54,788 nt of DNA from RGIG3102 sp964649845 (GTDB lineage: Bacteria > Bacillota > Clostridia > Oscillospirales > Ruminococcaceae): contig CAZYSS010000004.1 in assembly GCA_964649845.1 (NCBI GenBank), positions 1 to 54,788 on the forward strand. Direction: 5' to 3'. The position numbers and the translations under genes are program-made. Positions 17,119 to 26,182 of the stretch are shown in pieces. The first letter of the stretch is position 1. Each line of letters begins with the position of its first letter. Under the pieces are notes generated by a model that did no database searches, was not told the origin of the DNA, and was given only the letters and a program-made list of their open reading frames with translations.

Positions 17119-17164
17119 TTTTTCACCTTGATTAATGATATGTAAACAACAAAAAAATAAGAAC

Positions 17165-17198
17165 AAAAAAACTCCCATGTTTTAAAGACACGGGAGTT
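17165..17198 (-). terminator. terminator of the ade-methyltransferase unit
   Basis: Minus strand: AACTCCCGTG pairs with CATGGGAGTT (one G-T pair) across a 9-base loop and is followed by TTTTTTTG. It lies 7 bases past the methyltransferase stop codon and separates that unit from spoIIIA. Confidence 0.9.
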
Positions 17199-17204
17199 GG
17201 TTTG

Positions 17205-18356
17205 TTATTTCAGAATATTTTCTTCTTTCATACGTCTTTCGATGTATGGTGTAAGGTGGAGATAATCGCGGAAATCTTCATAGGCTTTATATTCTTTCTG
17301 ATTAAAACCGCCATTTCTTATCGCCCTGATAGCAATGTTCTTCGGTGTATGTTCTGTATCGATAAATTCCATTACAGATACATCGAAACCAAGTGCTTTC
17401 AGCAGCTGTGCGCGCAGGCTGTCTGTGGCAAGGGCAGAAAATCTTTCTTTAAGAATACCAAACTGCAGCATTGGCTGGAGATTATCATTGCCAATCTGTC
17501 TGAAAAACTCATGCTGACAGCAAGGAACTGCAATAATGATTTTTGCATTGAATCTCAATGACTGCACAATACCTTCGTCAGTTGCATTGTCACAGGCGTG
17601 AAGCATAATTACCATATCCACATCCTGTGTTCGGTCATAGTCCTTGATGTCACCTTTCTGGAATTCAAGTGAATCATAATTCAGATCTCTTGCAACTTTG
17701 TTACAATAATCAATTACGTCTTCTTTCAGGTCCAGACCGGTGATATCAGCCTGTCTGCCTAAAATTTTAACAACATAGTAATACAGCGCAAAGGTGAGAT
17801 AAGCCTTACCGCAGCCAAAATCCACTATTTTTAGCGGTCTGTCTGCAGGCAGAACATCAAGTGAAGTTTTCAGCAGTTCCAGATATTTGTTTATCTGGCG
17901 GAACTTGTTGTACTTGGCTTTTACAATTTTGTAGTCTTTTGTCATCACACCAAGATAAATAAGAAAATCTATATTTTCGCCTTCATTGAGAATATATTCT
18001 TTCTTTTTGTTATGTGCCTTGATAGCTACTTTTTTGCTTGGTGGCATTGTCTTTGCCTTTATTTTGTTGTTAAAGCAGTTGATATGAAAATCATTTTCCC
18101 TGCCGTATACCATACACTGTGTAAAATAATTTTCAAGCAGGAAAGCAATTTCTGCAACAAGCTGTTCTGCTGAAACATTTTTATGTTTTACCTGTGCTTT
18201 TACAGTGTATTCAAACTGATATTTTACACTGTCACCGGATAAGAAAGGGCGAACTGTAACTTTTGAAAATTCACAGTCAGTCCCTTTTTTTAATCCACTG
18301 ATAACTGCAAGGGCAATATCCTGTTCAAAACATTTTGATAATTTTTCTTTAATCAT
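17205..18356 (-). CDS. class I SAM-dependent methyltransferase (Methyltransf_32-like)
   Basis: A 383-residue protein. The C-terminal half is a Rossmann-fold methyltransferase with motif I VDFGCGKAYLTFALYY near residue 185, an acidic motif II (DITGLDLKEDV) and an MLHACDNATD stretch. These features fit the Methyltransf_32 family, which also holds eukaryotic METTL25-like proteins. The N-terminal half (about 1-170) is basic and could bind nucleic acid, but I recognise no domain. Substrate unknown. The ATG at 18354-18356 is preferred, one base after the ade stop codon, with GGAAGA upstream. It is co-transcribed with ade and followed by a strong terminator. Confidence 0.8.
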   Translation of the reverse strand: MIKEKLSKCFEQDIALAVISGLKKGTDCEFSKVTVRPFLSGDSVKYQFEYTVKAQVKHKNVSAEQLVAEIAFLLENYFTQCMVYGRENDFHINCFNNKIKAKTMPPSKKVAIKAHNKKKEYILNEGENIDFLIYLGVMTKDYKIVKAKYNKFRQINKYLELLKTSLDVLPADRPLKIVDFGCGKAYLTFALYYYVVKILGRQADITGLDLKEDVIDYCNKVARDLNYDSLEFQKGDIKDYDRTQDVDMVIMLHACDNATDEGIVQSLRFNAKIIIAVPCCQHEFFRQIGNDNLQPMLQFGILKERFSALATDSLRAQLLKALGFDVSVMEFIDTEHTPKNIAIRAIRNGGFNQKEYKAYEDFRDYLHLTPYIERRMKEENILK

Positions 18357-18357
18357 A

Positions 18358-20124
18358 TTATTCTTCCACAAATACAGGTATAAATTCCTGTTTATTAACA
18401 TCTACAAGACCTAAATCGGTAAATTTCACTTTAGGGATAACAGGCAGAGCGAGAGTTACTATGCGAAGCATAGGATTAGGTAAGTCAAGACCTGCATTTT
18501 TCAGTGCTTTTTTCATAAACTGTACTTCAGCAGCCAGTTCTTCGTTTGATTTATTGCTCATAAGACCTGCAACATTAAGAGCTACATTTGCTACAACTTT
18601 GCCGTTTTCAGCAAGTGCCTGACCACCGCCTGTCTTTTTAAGACATTCAAATACTGCAAGTGCATCTTCAGCTTTTTTATATACAATAGTCAGGTTGTGG
18701 CTGTCGTGGGACACTGTAGAACCCCAGGCAGAATTAATTTTACCAAAGTTTCTTACGATACCTTTTGTATAAGTGCCTTTACCATGACGATTTATAATAA
18801 TTGCATAGTGCAGGCTGTCATCACCGCTGATATCAACCACACCATTAACTACAGGCAGTTCTACCTGTGATAAAATGGAAGATGAACCATTATAATCAAG
18901 ATATTCCATTATATTTACTTTAACTTTATCAGCTTTTTCGTACTTAAGCAGGAAATCTTCCACTGTAAAGTTATTCGCCTTAACACTGTTTTTCTGTTCA
19001 ATATCAAACTGCATATCAGGAATATCTGCCAGAAGCACGCCATTTTCGGCCACCAGCTTGCCATCTGTGAATACGTGTGATGGCTTGAGTTCTTCCAATG
19101 ATGGAATGAGCAGCATATCAGCCACATAGCCTGGAGCAATTGCACCGTAGTTTTCAATTTTAGCAGCCTGTGCAGCATTCAGTGTACAGGATTTGATAGC
19201 AGTAATAGCATCAAAACCGCATTTAAGTGCATCTCGCAAAACATCATTCATATGACCGCTTTCGATAATTTCATCCACTTCCCTGTCATCAGTACAGAAA
19301 GTGAGTCTGTCATAGAATTTAACTCCATCAAGGCCATTTATAATTGCAGGTATATTTTTGGCAATGGAAGATGAACGTGCATCCACATACATACCGCTGC
19401 GCATTTTGGGTTTAACTTCCCAATCATTACGTGTTTCATGGCAAGTAGTCGGGCCACCTATCCTGTATGAAGACAAAGGTCTGCCTACCAGACCAGGTGC
19501 ATGACCCTGAATGTATCTGCCGTCTTCTTCAAACACTTTCAGAATGTCCATCATTCTGTCATCTGCATTGTATACCCCGATATAATCCATTACTTCTGCA
19601 AGACCAATGATATTTGAAAGATTAAGCATCTTTTTAATATCTTCTGACATAAAAGTTGCGCCAGCATTTTCAAGACCTGGCACTGCAGGCACGCAGGAAG
19701 GAATATCAATCAGCATTTTCATTGGCAGACCTTCTGTCTGTGCATTCATATATTCCACAGCTCTAATCCCGTAAACATTTGCTATTTCGTGTGGGTCTGT
19801 AATTACCATAGTTGTGCCGTGAGGAATTACAGCTTTTGCAAAGTTACGTGGAATCATCATAGAGCTTTCAATATGTACGTGAGCATCTATAAAGCCAGGA
19901 GTAAGATATTTACCCTGTGCATCGATTACCTCTGCAGCATTTACAGTTTCAAAATCTTCTGTTTCAACGTGCACAACAAAGCCCTGATGTACAAAAACAT
20001 TTGCTTTATAAATTTCACCTGTAAATGTGTTTACAAGATTTGCATTTGTAATTGCAAGGTCTGCAGGAATTCTGCCAAGAGCAGCCATCATAAGTGCTTT
20101 TTTGTCTTTTGGGAAGTATTTCAT
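18358..20124 (-). CDS. ade: adenine deaminase
   Basis: Metal-dependent amidohydrolase that converts adenine to hypoxanthine and ammonia for purine salvage. The 588-residue protein matches the AdeC family in length. It has the metal-binding HVH in FIDAHVHIESSMM (HVH at 82-84), a conserved GHAPGL, and a C-terminal domain with STVSHDSHNLTIV. The start at 20122-20124 is preceded by AAGGAG. It lies downstream of a palindrome-containing spacer after gatB, so it may start from its own promoter there. Confidence 0.95.
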   Translation of the reverse strand: MKYFPKDKKALMMAALGRIPADLAITNANLVNTFTGEIYKANVFVHQGFVVHVETEDFETVNAAEVIDAQGKYLTPGFIDAHVHIESSMMIPRNFAKAVIPHGTTMVITDPHEIANVYGIRAVEYMNAQTEGLPMKMLIDIPSCVPAVPGLENAGATFMSEDIKKMLNLSNIIGLAEVMDYIGVYNADDRMMDILKVFEEDGRYIQGHAPGLVGRPLSSYRIGGPTTCHETRNDWEVKPKMRSGMYVDARSSSIAKNIPAIINGLDGVKFYDRLTFCTDDREVDEIIESGHMNDVLRDALKCGFDAITAIKSCTLNAAQAAKIENYGAIAPGYVADMLLIPSLEELKPSHVFTDGKLVAENGVLLADIPDMQFDIEQKNSVKANNFTVEDFLLKYEKADKVKVNIMEYLDYNGSSSILSQVELPVVNGVVDISGDDSLHYAIIINRHGKGTYTKGIVRNFGKINSAWGSTVSHDSHNLTIVYKKAEDALAVFECLKKTGGGQALAENGKVVANVALNVAGLMSNKSNEELAAEVQFMKKALKNAGLDLPNPMLRIVTLALPVIPKVKFTDLGLVDVNKQEFIPVFVEE

Positions 20125-20164
20125 GCCATTTTCTCCTTCTATAAAATTGTCACAGTTAAACTTA

Positions 20165-20193
20165 AAATCATAGAGATAAAATCCCTATGATTT
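20165..20193 (-). terminator. hairpin between gatB and ade (terminator or operator)
   Basis: A 9-bp perfect inverted repeat (20165-20173 with 20185-20193) with an 11-base loop lies just past the gatB stop. On the minus strand the tail is TTAAGTTTAA, weaker than the other terminators in this window. The same bases contain a promoter-like pair, so this may be an operator instead; see the separate entry. Confidence 0.5.
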
Positions 20194-20196
20194 CAA
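20167..20196 (-). promoter_or_regulatory. possible sigma-A promoter of ade inside a palindrome
   Basis: TTGAAA (20191-20196) and TATGAT (20167-20172) are 18 bases apart on the minus strand. They almost coincide with the two arms of the 9-bp inverted repeat. A repressor dimer binding the arms would block both boxes. By eye only. Confidence 0.45.
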
Positions 20197-20206
20197 GATA
20201 ATAATT

Positions 20207-21649
20207 TTACATTTTTTCAATAGCAGCAACAACCATATCCTTCAGCATAGCCGGATTACCTTTGCCGCGGCTTTCTTTCATACACTGGCCAACAAGGAAA
20301 CCAACAACGTTTGTTTTGCCGTTTTTGAAGTCTGCAACAGCTTTTTCGTTGTTTGCAAGAACTTTTTCCACAATAGCGTTGAGGGCACCTGTGTCAGAAA
20401 CCTGTGCAAGACCTTTTTCCTTGATGATTTCGTTAGGGTCTTTGTCTGCATCAAGAATAACTTCCAGCACAGTTTTACCTGCAGCGTTGGAAATTGTTTT
20501 CTTTTCAATAAGGCTAATCATTTCTGCAAGGTTTGCAGGTGTAAGAGCCAGGTCAGAGATTTCGCATTTTCTTTCGTTGAGAACTTTGTAAATGTCGCCA
20601 AGAATCCAGTTGGAAACAGATTTTGGTTCGCATTTACCTGTAGCGATAACTGCATCAAAGAATGCAGCTGTATTTTTGTTCAGGGCCAGCAGTTCGCTGT
20701 CTGCTCTGGACAGTTTGTAGTCAGACATATATCTCATTGTCTTTGCAACAGGCAGTTCAGGAACAGATGCTTTGATTTCTGCAATTTTTTCATCAGACAC
20801 TACAAATGTCAGCAGGTCTGGGTCTGGGAAGTAACGGTAATCCTGTGCATCTTCTTTGGAACGCAGCAGAACGTTAACGCCTTTTACATCATCCCATCTT
20901 CTTGTTTCCTGTACAATTTCACCGCCTGCTTCCAGAACTTTTATCTGTCTTGCAGCCTCATAGTTGATTGCTCGGTGTGCTGCGGAGAAGCTGTTTACAT
21001 TTTTCATTTCTACACGTGTGCCGAATTCTGCAGAGCCAGCAGGTCTTACAGAAACGTTTACGTCACAGCGAACAGAACCTTCCTGCATTTTGGCATCAGA
21101 AATACCGAGGTAAAGCAATGTTGTGTGGATTGTATCCAGATATGCTTTTGCTTCGTCTGCGGAACGGATATCCGGTTCAGAAACAATTTCTATCAGTGGC
21201 ACACCACAGCGGTTGTAATCAGCCAGAGAGCCGCCCATGGAATCATCATGAATCAGTTTGCCGGCGTCTTCTTCAATATGAATTCTTGTAACGCCGATTC
21301 TCTTGACTTCATCACCAACCAGAACATCCAGATAACCGTTTTCACACAGAGGAATATCAAACTGTGAAATCTGATATGCTTTTGGAAGGTCTGGGTAGAA
21401 ATAGTTCTTTCTGTCGTGTTTGGTTGTACCGTTGATTTTGCAGTTCAGGGCATGACCCATTTTGATTGCATATTCAACAACCTGTTCGTTGAGAACAGGC
21501 AGTGTGCCCGGCAGACCCATACAAATAGGGCAAACATTTGTATTAACTTCTGCACCGAACTCGTTTTTACAGCCACAGAAGATTTTTGTTTCAGTGGAAA
21601 GTTCAGCATGAACTTCAAGACCCACAACAATTTCGTACTTGCTATTCAT
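20207..21649 (-). CDS. gatB: aspartyl/glutamyl-tRNA amidotransferase subunit B
   Basis: tRNA-binding and kinase-like subunit of GatCAB, which turns misacylated Glu-tRNA(Gln) and Asp-tRNA(Asn) into the correct amide forms. The 480-residue protein opens with YEIVVGLEVHAEL and contains the zinc-site cysteines (CGCKN...CPICMGLPG, about residues 24-46). The DRKNYFYPDLPKAYQISQ block follows, and a C-terminal YqeY-like tail domain ends the protein. Three bases separate it from gatA. Confidence 0.97.
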   Translation of the reverse strand: MNSKYEIVVGLEVHAELSTETKIFCGCKNEFGAEVNTNVCPICMGLPGTLPVLNEQVVEYAIKMGHALNCKINGTTKHDRKNYFYPDLPKAYQISQFDIPLCENGYLDVLVGDEVKRIGVTRIHIEEDAGKLIHDDSMGGSLADYNRCGVPLIEIVSEPDIRSADEAKAYLDTIHTTLLYLGISDAKMQEGSVRCDVNVSVRPAGSAEFGTRVEMKNVNSFSAAHRAINYEAARQIKVLEAGGEIVQETRRWDDVKGVNVLLRSKEDAQDYRYFPDPDLLTFVVSDEKIAEIKASVPELPVAKTMRYMSDYKLSRADSELLALNKNTAAFFDAVIATGKCEPKSVSNWILGDIYKVLNERKCEISDLALTPANLAEMISLIEKKTISNAAGKTVLEVILDADKDPNEIIKEKGLAQVSDTGALNAIVEKVLANNEKAVADFKNGKTNVVGFLVGQCMKESRGKGNPAMLKDMVVAAIEKM

Positions 21650-21652
21650 AAC

Positions 21653-23101
21653 TTAAAACTCCTTTACTGCAAAGCCGCCAACTGTATTTTCGTAGCATTT
21701 TGCGATTGTCAATAATGTAGATTCACTGAATTTAGGACCAAGAACCTGAAATCCAACAGGCATATTGTTGCTGTCAAAACCACAAGGTACGTTGATACCT
21801 GGCAGACCTGCGATATTCAGTGTAACTGTACAGATATCACCTGCCCACATTGCAACAGGGTCATCACTTTTTTCACCAATTTTGAAGGCGGTTGTAGGGT
21901 TAAGCGGTGTGATAATTGCATCACACAGTTTAAGAGCGTCTTCAAATTCTTTTCTGATTATTTTCTGCAGCATTTTTGCTTTTTTGTAGTAAGCATCATA
22001 GAAACCACTGGAAAGTACATATGCACCAAGAAGAATTCTTCTCTGTACTTCTTCGCCAAAACCTTCACTTCTGGAAGAAAGATACATATCTTCAAGTGTA
22101 TTTCTCTTTGAGCCGGAATAGCCGAATTTTACACCGTCATAACGGCCAAGGTTGGAAGATGCTTCTGCACAGGCAATGATGTAGTATGCAGACAGTGCAT
22201 AGTCTGTGGATGGCAGTGAAACTTCAACAATTTCAGCACCCTGTGCCTTGAGTGTTTCTACAGCTGCATAGATTTTTTCTTTAACTTCAACAGAAATACC
22301 TTCGCCGAAATATTCTTTTGGCAGACCAAGCTTCATACCTTTTACGCTGTCGCCATAAGGTGTGTATGTGTAATCTTTACTTGTAGCATCAAATTTGTCT
22401 TTGCCACAGATTGCTCTGAACAGCATAGCGGTATCGTCTACAGTTCTTGCCATAGGACCAATCTGGTCAAGAGAAGAACCATAAGCAATAAGACCATAAC
22501 GTGAAACAGTGCCATATGTTGGTTTCATACCAACAATACCTGTAAGACAGGCTGGCTGACGGATAGAACCGCCTGTATCAGAACCCAGTGCAAGCGGTAC
22601 CTGACTGGCAGCTACTGTAGCAGCAGAACCGGAGGAAGAACCACCTGGAACACGTGTGATGTCCCATGGGTTTCTTGCTACCTGGAATGCAGAATTTTCA
22701 CCGGAAGAACCCATAGCGAATTCGTCCATTGTTGTTTTACCAATGATAACTGCACCGTCTGCCAGCATTTTTTCAACTACTGTTGCGTTGTATGGTGGTA
22801 CAAAGTTACCCAACATTTTTGAACCTGCTGTTGTGCGCAGATTTTTTGTACACATATTGTCTTTTACTGCAACAGGAATACCTGCCAGTTCGCCAAGTGT
22901 TTCACCTTTGGCTCTTTTTGCATCAGCTTCTGCAGCCTGCTGCAGGGCCTGGTCAAAGTTATATGTGATATAGGCCTGAATATCATTGTCTGTTCTTTCA
23001 ATATTTTCAATAACAGATTTTGTAATTTCAACAGATGTAACTTCTTTTTTATCAAGAAGGTCTTTCATCTGGGTAGCGGTTAAGCTATATAATTTATCCA
23101 T
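21653..23101 (-). CDS. gatA: aspartyl/glutamyl-tRNA amidotransferase subunit A
   Basis: Glutaminase subunit of GatCAB. The 482-residue amidase-signature protein has the Ser-cisSer-Lys triad in place: Lys80 (VAVKDNM), Ser155 within GGSSSGSAA, and the nucleophile Ser179 within SDTGGSIRQPA. These positions match the known GatA numbering closely. Second gene of gatC-gatA-gatB. Confidence 0.97.
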   Translation of the reverse strand: MDKLYSLTATQMKDLLDKKEVTSVEITKSVIENIERTDNDIQAYITYNFDQALQQAAEADAKRAKGETLGELAGIPVAVKDNMCTKNLRTTAGSKMLGNFVPPYNATVVEKMLADGAVIIGKTTMDEFAMGSSGENSAFQVARNPWDITRVPGGSSSGSAATVAASQVPLALGSDTGGSIRQPACLTGIVGMKPTYGTVSRYGLIAYGSSLDQIGPMARTVDDTAMLFRAICGKDKFDATSKDYTYTPYGDSVKGMKLGLPKEYFGEGISVEVKEKIYAAVETLKAQGAEIVEVSLPSTDYALSAYYIIACAEASSNLGRYDGVKFGYSGSKRNTLEDMYLSSRSEGFGEEVQRRILLGAYVLSSGFYDAYYKKAKMLQKIIRKEFEDALKLCDAIITPLNPTTAFKIGEKSDDPVAMWAGDICTVTLNIAGLPGINVPCGFDSNNMPVGFQVLGPKFSESTLLTIAKCYENTVGGFAVKEF

Positions 23102-23119
23102 ATCAAATCTCCTTCCCGA

Positions 23120-23389
23120 TTAGTCAACAACTTTTGGAATAAGAATGCAGCCTGCAGCTGTGTATGGTGCATTCTGAAGCATTTCGTCTCTTGGGAATGA
23201 TGGCTGAACTTCGTCTTTTCTCAGTTCCATTGTGTCGGTTGGATCAACCAGTGAACCATCTATCTCAATGTCCGGCAGATTTTCAACCATCTGAATAATA
23301 TCTTCCATTTTTTTCCGGAATTCTTCAACTTTATCTTCCGGAATGGAAAGTTTGCCAAGTTTTGCAAGACGCATAATATCAATTTCCAT
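23120..23389 (-). CDS. gatC: aspartyl/glutamyl-tRNA amidotransferase subunit C
   Basis: An 89-residue linker subunit that wraps GatA and GatB. The pattern LAKLGKLSIPEDKVEEF and the later VDPTDTMELRKDEV are family hallmarks. Twelve bases after ligA and 18 before gatA, so all four genes are likely one transcript. Confidence 0.94.
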   Translation of the reverse strand: MEIDIMRLAKLGKLSIPEDKVEEFRKKMEDIIQMVENLPDIEIDGSLVDPTDTMELRKDEVQPSFPRDEMLQNAPYTAAGCILIPKVVD

Positions 23390-23401
23390 ATTTTTGTCCC
23401 C

Positions 23402-25381
23402 TCATTTATTTATCATATTTAAAAATTCTTCTTCGGTGATAACAGGTATACCAAGCGTATTTGCTTTATCCAGCTTGCTGCCTGCCTTTTCACCAGCCAA
23501 GACATAGCTTGTCTTTTTTGACACTGATGATGAAGCTTTGCCGCCATTGTCAGCAATCAGCTTTTCAGCCGCATCCCTTGACAATGTAGGCAATGTGCCG
23601 GTAACAACTATTGTTTTGCCTTTCAGAACATCGCTTTCAACTGTGGAAATAAAATTGGTATTAACCCCTTTTTCCTGCAGTCTTCTGATTATTTCAAGAA
23701 CATTTTCATTGTTGAAATAATCCACCACATTCTGTGCACCGACAGTGCCAAAACCATCAATTTTAATTATATCTTCTAATTGTGCATTAATCAAGTTTTC
23801 TATTGTTTTAAACTCTCCACACAGCAGCCTTGCAGCCTTTTCACCGATATTTCTGATACCAAAGGCAAATACCAGCTTGTCCATATTGTTGGATTTACTG
23901 TTTTCAATTGCTTTTATAAGATTATTGGCCGATTTTTCTTTGAAGCCTTCCAGCTTCAAAGCGTCATCTTTTGTAAGATAATAGATATCAGCCACATCTT
24001 TTATCAACTCTTTTTCTGCCAGCTGCATTACTACCGCTTCACCAAGACCTTCAATATTCATTGCATTTCTTGATGCAAAATGAATTAGGTTTCTCACGAG
24101 TTGCTCTGGGCAATCCGGGTTATTGCAACGCAGTGCGGACTCATCAGTTTTAACAACTTTGCTGCCGCAGGACGGGCAAACCAGCGGAATTTTATAAACT
24201 GTATCGGTATTCTTTTTAGCCAGACGTACAACTTCTGGAATAATATCGCCTGCTTTGCGCACCACTATTGTATCACCGATATTAATCTGCTTTTCATCAA
24301 TAAAATCCTGATTATGAAGAACAGCGCGTGAAACACTGGTACCTGCCAGCTGAACAGTGTCAAATATAGCGGTAGGTGTAAGTACACCTGTACGGCCAAC
24401 TGAAATTTCGATTTCTTTCAGCACTGTTTCTTTTTCTTCCGGCGGATATTTATAGGCCACAGCCCAGCGTGGGTATTTGTTTGTACTGCCCATTACATCG
24501 CGCTGCCGCAGGTTGTCAACCTTGATAACAGCACCGTCAATATCAAATGCAAACTGACCGCGCATATCACCAATCGTTTCTACTTCTTTGATAGCATCTT
24601 CAATATTATCAAAGATTGTATATCTTGGTGAAACCTTAAAGCCGTATTTTTTCAGCAAATCAAGTGATTCTTTATGACCAGCCAGCTGTATATCATCAGA
24701 AATCTGCTGGATATTGAAGATAAAAATATCCAATTCTCTTTCTTTTGTAATACCGCTGTCTTTCTGTCTTACAGAGCCGGATGCAGCATTTCTTGGATTT
24801 TTAAAAGGTTGCTTGCCTTCATTTTCCTGTTTTTCCACAAGGCGAAGAAAAACTTCTTTCGGCATATAAACTTCACCACGTACTTCAAGAAAAGCAGGTG
24901 CATTTTTAATTCTTTTAGGGATTGACTTTATTGTGGCAAGATTTACAGTAACATCCTCACCAACAATACCATCACCGCGTGTGGAACCACGTGTAAATAC
25001 ACCGTCAACATATTCCAGACTCATAGATAAGCCATCAATTTTTGTTTCAACTACATACTGTGGATTATCCACATATTCTCTTACCCTACGGTCAAAATCA
25101 CGCAGTTCATCAAAAGAAAATGCATCCAGAAGACTTTCCATTTTTATGGTATGTGTAACTTTTTCAAATGTGGAGCTTGCCAGCCCCTGTACCTGCTGTG
25201 TAGGAGAATCCTCTGTAATCAGCTGTGGGTATTGATTTTCAATTTCCTTGACTCTGTTAAGCAGCATATCATACTCATAGTCAGAAATTTCTGTTCTGTT
25301 CTCGTTATAGTAGAGATTTGAATGATATGCAATCTGGTTTTTCAGTTCATCAAGTTCCTGTTTTATAATTGTAACATCCAT
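23402..25381 (-). CDS. ligA: NAD-dependent DNA ligase
   Basis: Seals nicks in replication and repair using NAD. The 659-residue protein has the Ia region, the nucleotidyltransferase domain with the adenylated lysine in TKIDGL (Lys114), and an OB fold. A four-cysteine zinc finger follows (CPSCG...CNNPDCPEQ, about 402-425), then helix-hairpin-helix repeats and a C-terminal BRCT domain starting near VLKGKTIVVTGTLP. Length and order are typical. It starts its own unit from a near-consensus promoter and leads into gatCAB, as in several Firmicutes. Confidence 0.97.
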   Translation of the reverse strand: MDVTIIKQELDELKNQIAYHSNLYYNENRTEISDYEYDMLLNRVKEIENQYPQLITEDSPTQQVQGLASSTFEKVTHTIKMESLLDAFSFDELRDFDRRVREYVDNPQYVVETKIDGLSMSLEYVDGVFTRGSTRGDGIVGEDVTVNLATIKSIPKRIKNAPAFLEVRGEVYMPKEVFLRLVEKQENEGKQPFKNPRNAASGSVRQKDSGITKERELDIFIFNIQQISDDIQLAGHKESLDLLKKYGFKVSPRYTIFDNIEDAIKEVETIGDMRGQFAFDIDGAVIKVDNLRQRDVMGSTNKYPRWAVAYKYPPEEKETVLKEIEISVGRTGVLTPTAIFDTVQLAGTSVSRAVLHNQDFIDEKQINIGDTIVVRKAGDIIPEVVRLAKKNTDTVYKIPLVCPSCGSKVVKTDESALRCNNPDCPEQLVRNLIHFASRNAMNIEGLGEAVVMQLAEKELIKDVADIYYLTKDDALKLEGFKEKSANNLIKAIENSKSNNMDKLVFAFGIRNIGEKAARLLCGEFKTIENLINAQLEDIIKIDGFGTVGAQNVVDYFNNENVLEIIRRLQEKGVNTNFISTVESDVLKGKTIVVTGTLPTLSRDAAEKLIADNGGKASSSVSKKTSYVLAGEKAGSKLDKANTLGIPVITEEEFLNMINK

Positions 25382-25402
25382 TTTTTGTACCTCAATTAAT
25401 AT

Positions 25403-25431
25403 ATTATATCAAATTTAACGATTTTTTACAA
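25403..25431 (-). promoter_or_regulatory. sigma-A promoter of ligA-gatCAB
   Basis: Minus strand: TTGTAA (25426-25431) and TATAAT (25403-25408) with a 17-base spacer and an extended -10 TGA. Located between the yunB stop and the ligA start. Confidence 0.82.
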
Positions 25432-25445
25432 TATTCTAATAGCGA

Positions 25446-26102
25446 TTATTCATCTATGTAATGAAGATTATCTGATATGTTTTCAGGTACTTTTCCTATA
25501 ATAACAGTCTGTGCAACACATACTTTTGTTTCAAACCGGACATCTGTAGAATAATTTGGTATAAGAGCAGATGCAGAAATACGCAAAACTATATAAATGC
25601 GGTGATTCACCTGATTTATACCTGTGGTTTCAAATGTACTTTCTATATCAGTTTCTACATATGCGGCAGGTGTTACTACAAAATGTAGTCTGGGACCTTT
25701 ATTATTGAGAAAATCCAGATTTGTTATACTGCCAATAGGAATATAGATATGTGCTGTGTCCATCATATTTACTTTACTGAGGACCGTTGAAGTTATCTGT
25801 GATTTCAGTCTGTTGACTTCCAAAGCATTATAAGACAGCAATGAAATATTACCATTTGAATCCTTTTGAACATTTATAAGATCCCCATATGATAGCGGCG
25901 ACCGTTCCATCTGCTCTACTATAGCCTGGTTGGCAGCGTGGGTTACCATACTCTGAACTTTGTATTTTGCCAGAGTTACCACCTGAGGTCTTATTCTGCT
26001 GTCTATATAAATAATTAAAACTGTTAACAATACCAGTCCTAATAACAGTTTGTTTATACCTTTTTCTTTTTTGTCTGCTGTTATTATATTTTTTCTCTGC
26101 AT
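25446..26102 (-). CDS. yunB: sporulation protein YunB
   Basis: A 218-residue protein with a basic start, one membrane segment at about 19-38, and an extracellular domain. Family-typical segments are DSRIRPQVVTLAKYKVQS near 41-58 and HIYIPIGSITNLDFL near 138-152. In Bacillus yunB is a sigma-E gene needed for normal spore formation, with unknown biochemistry. It stands alone between the pfkA terminator and the ligA promoter. Upstream I see only a weak sigma-E-like match (TATACTGT before the site), which I do not call. Confidence 0.9.
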   Translation of the reverse strand: MQRKNIITADKKEKGINKLLLGLVLLTVLIIYIDSRIRPQVVTLAKYKVQSMVTHAANQAIVEQMERSPLSYGDLINVQKDSNGNISLLSYNALEVNRLKSQITSTVLSKVNMMDTAHIYIPIGSITNLDFLNNKGPRLHFVVTPAAYVETDIESTFETTGINQVNHRIYIVLRISASALIPNYSTDVRFETKVCVAQTVIIGKVPENISDNLHYIDE

Positions 26103-26146
26103 AATATCACCTTATACAGTATATTCAGAAGAAAAATTTATGTACA

Positions 26147-26170
26147 CAAAAAGCCGGGACAATCCCCGGC
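26147..26170 (-). terminator. terminator of the hprK-...-pfkA operon
   Basis: Minus strand: GCCGGG pairs with CCCGGC (26165-26170 with 26153-26158) and is followed by TTTTTGTG. It lies 12 bases past the pfkA stop. Confidence 0.88.
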
Positions 26171-26182
26171 CTGTTTTATAAT

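Noticed and set aside
17119..17164. sigma-E promoter for spoIIIA
   Set aside because: Expected from Bacillus, but no convincing -35/-10 pair is visible in this AT-rich spacer.
17119..17178. 20-residue N-terminal extension of SpoIIIAA
   Set aside because: Overlaps the terminator of the preceding unit; the ATG at 17118 has a ribosome site.
20125..20206. Purine riboswitch ahead of ade
   Set aside because: The 82-base gap is too short and lacks the conserved three-way junction loops.
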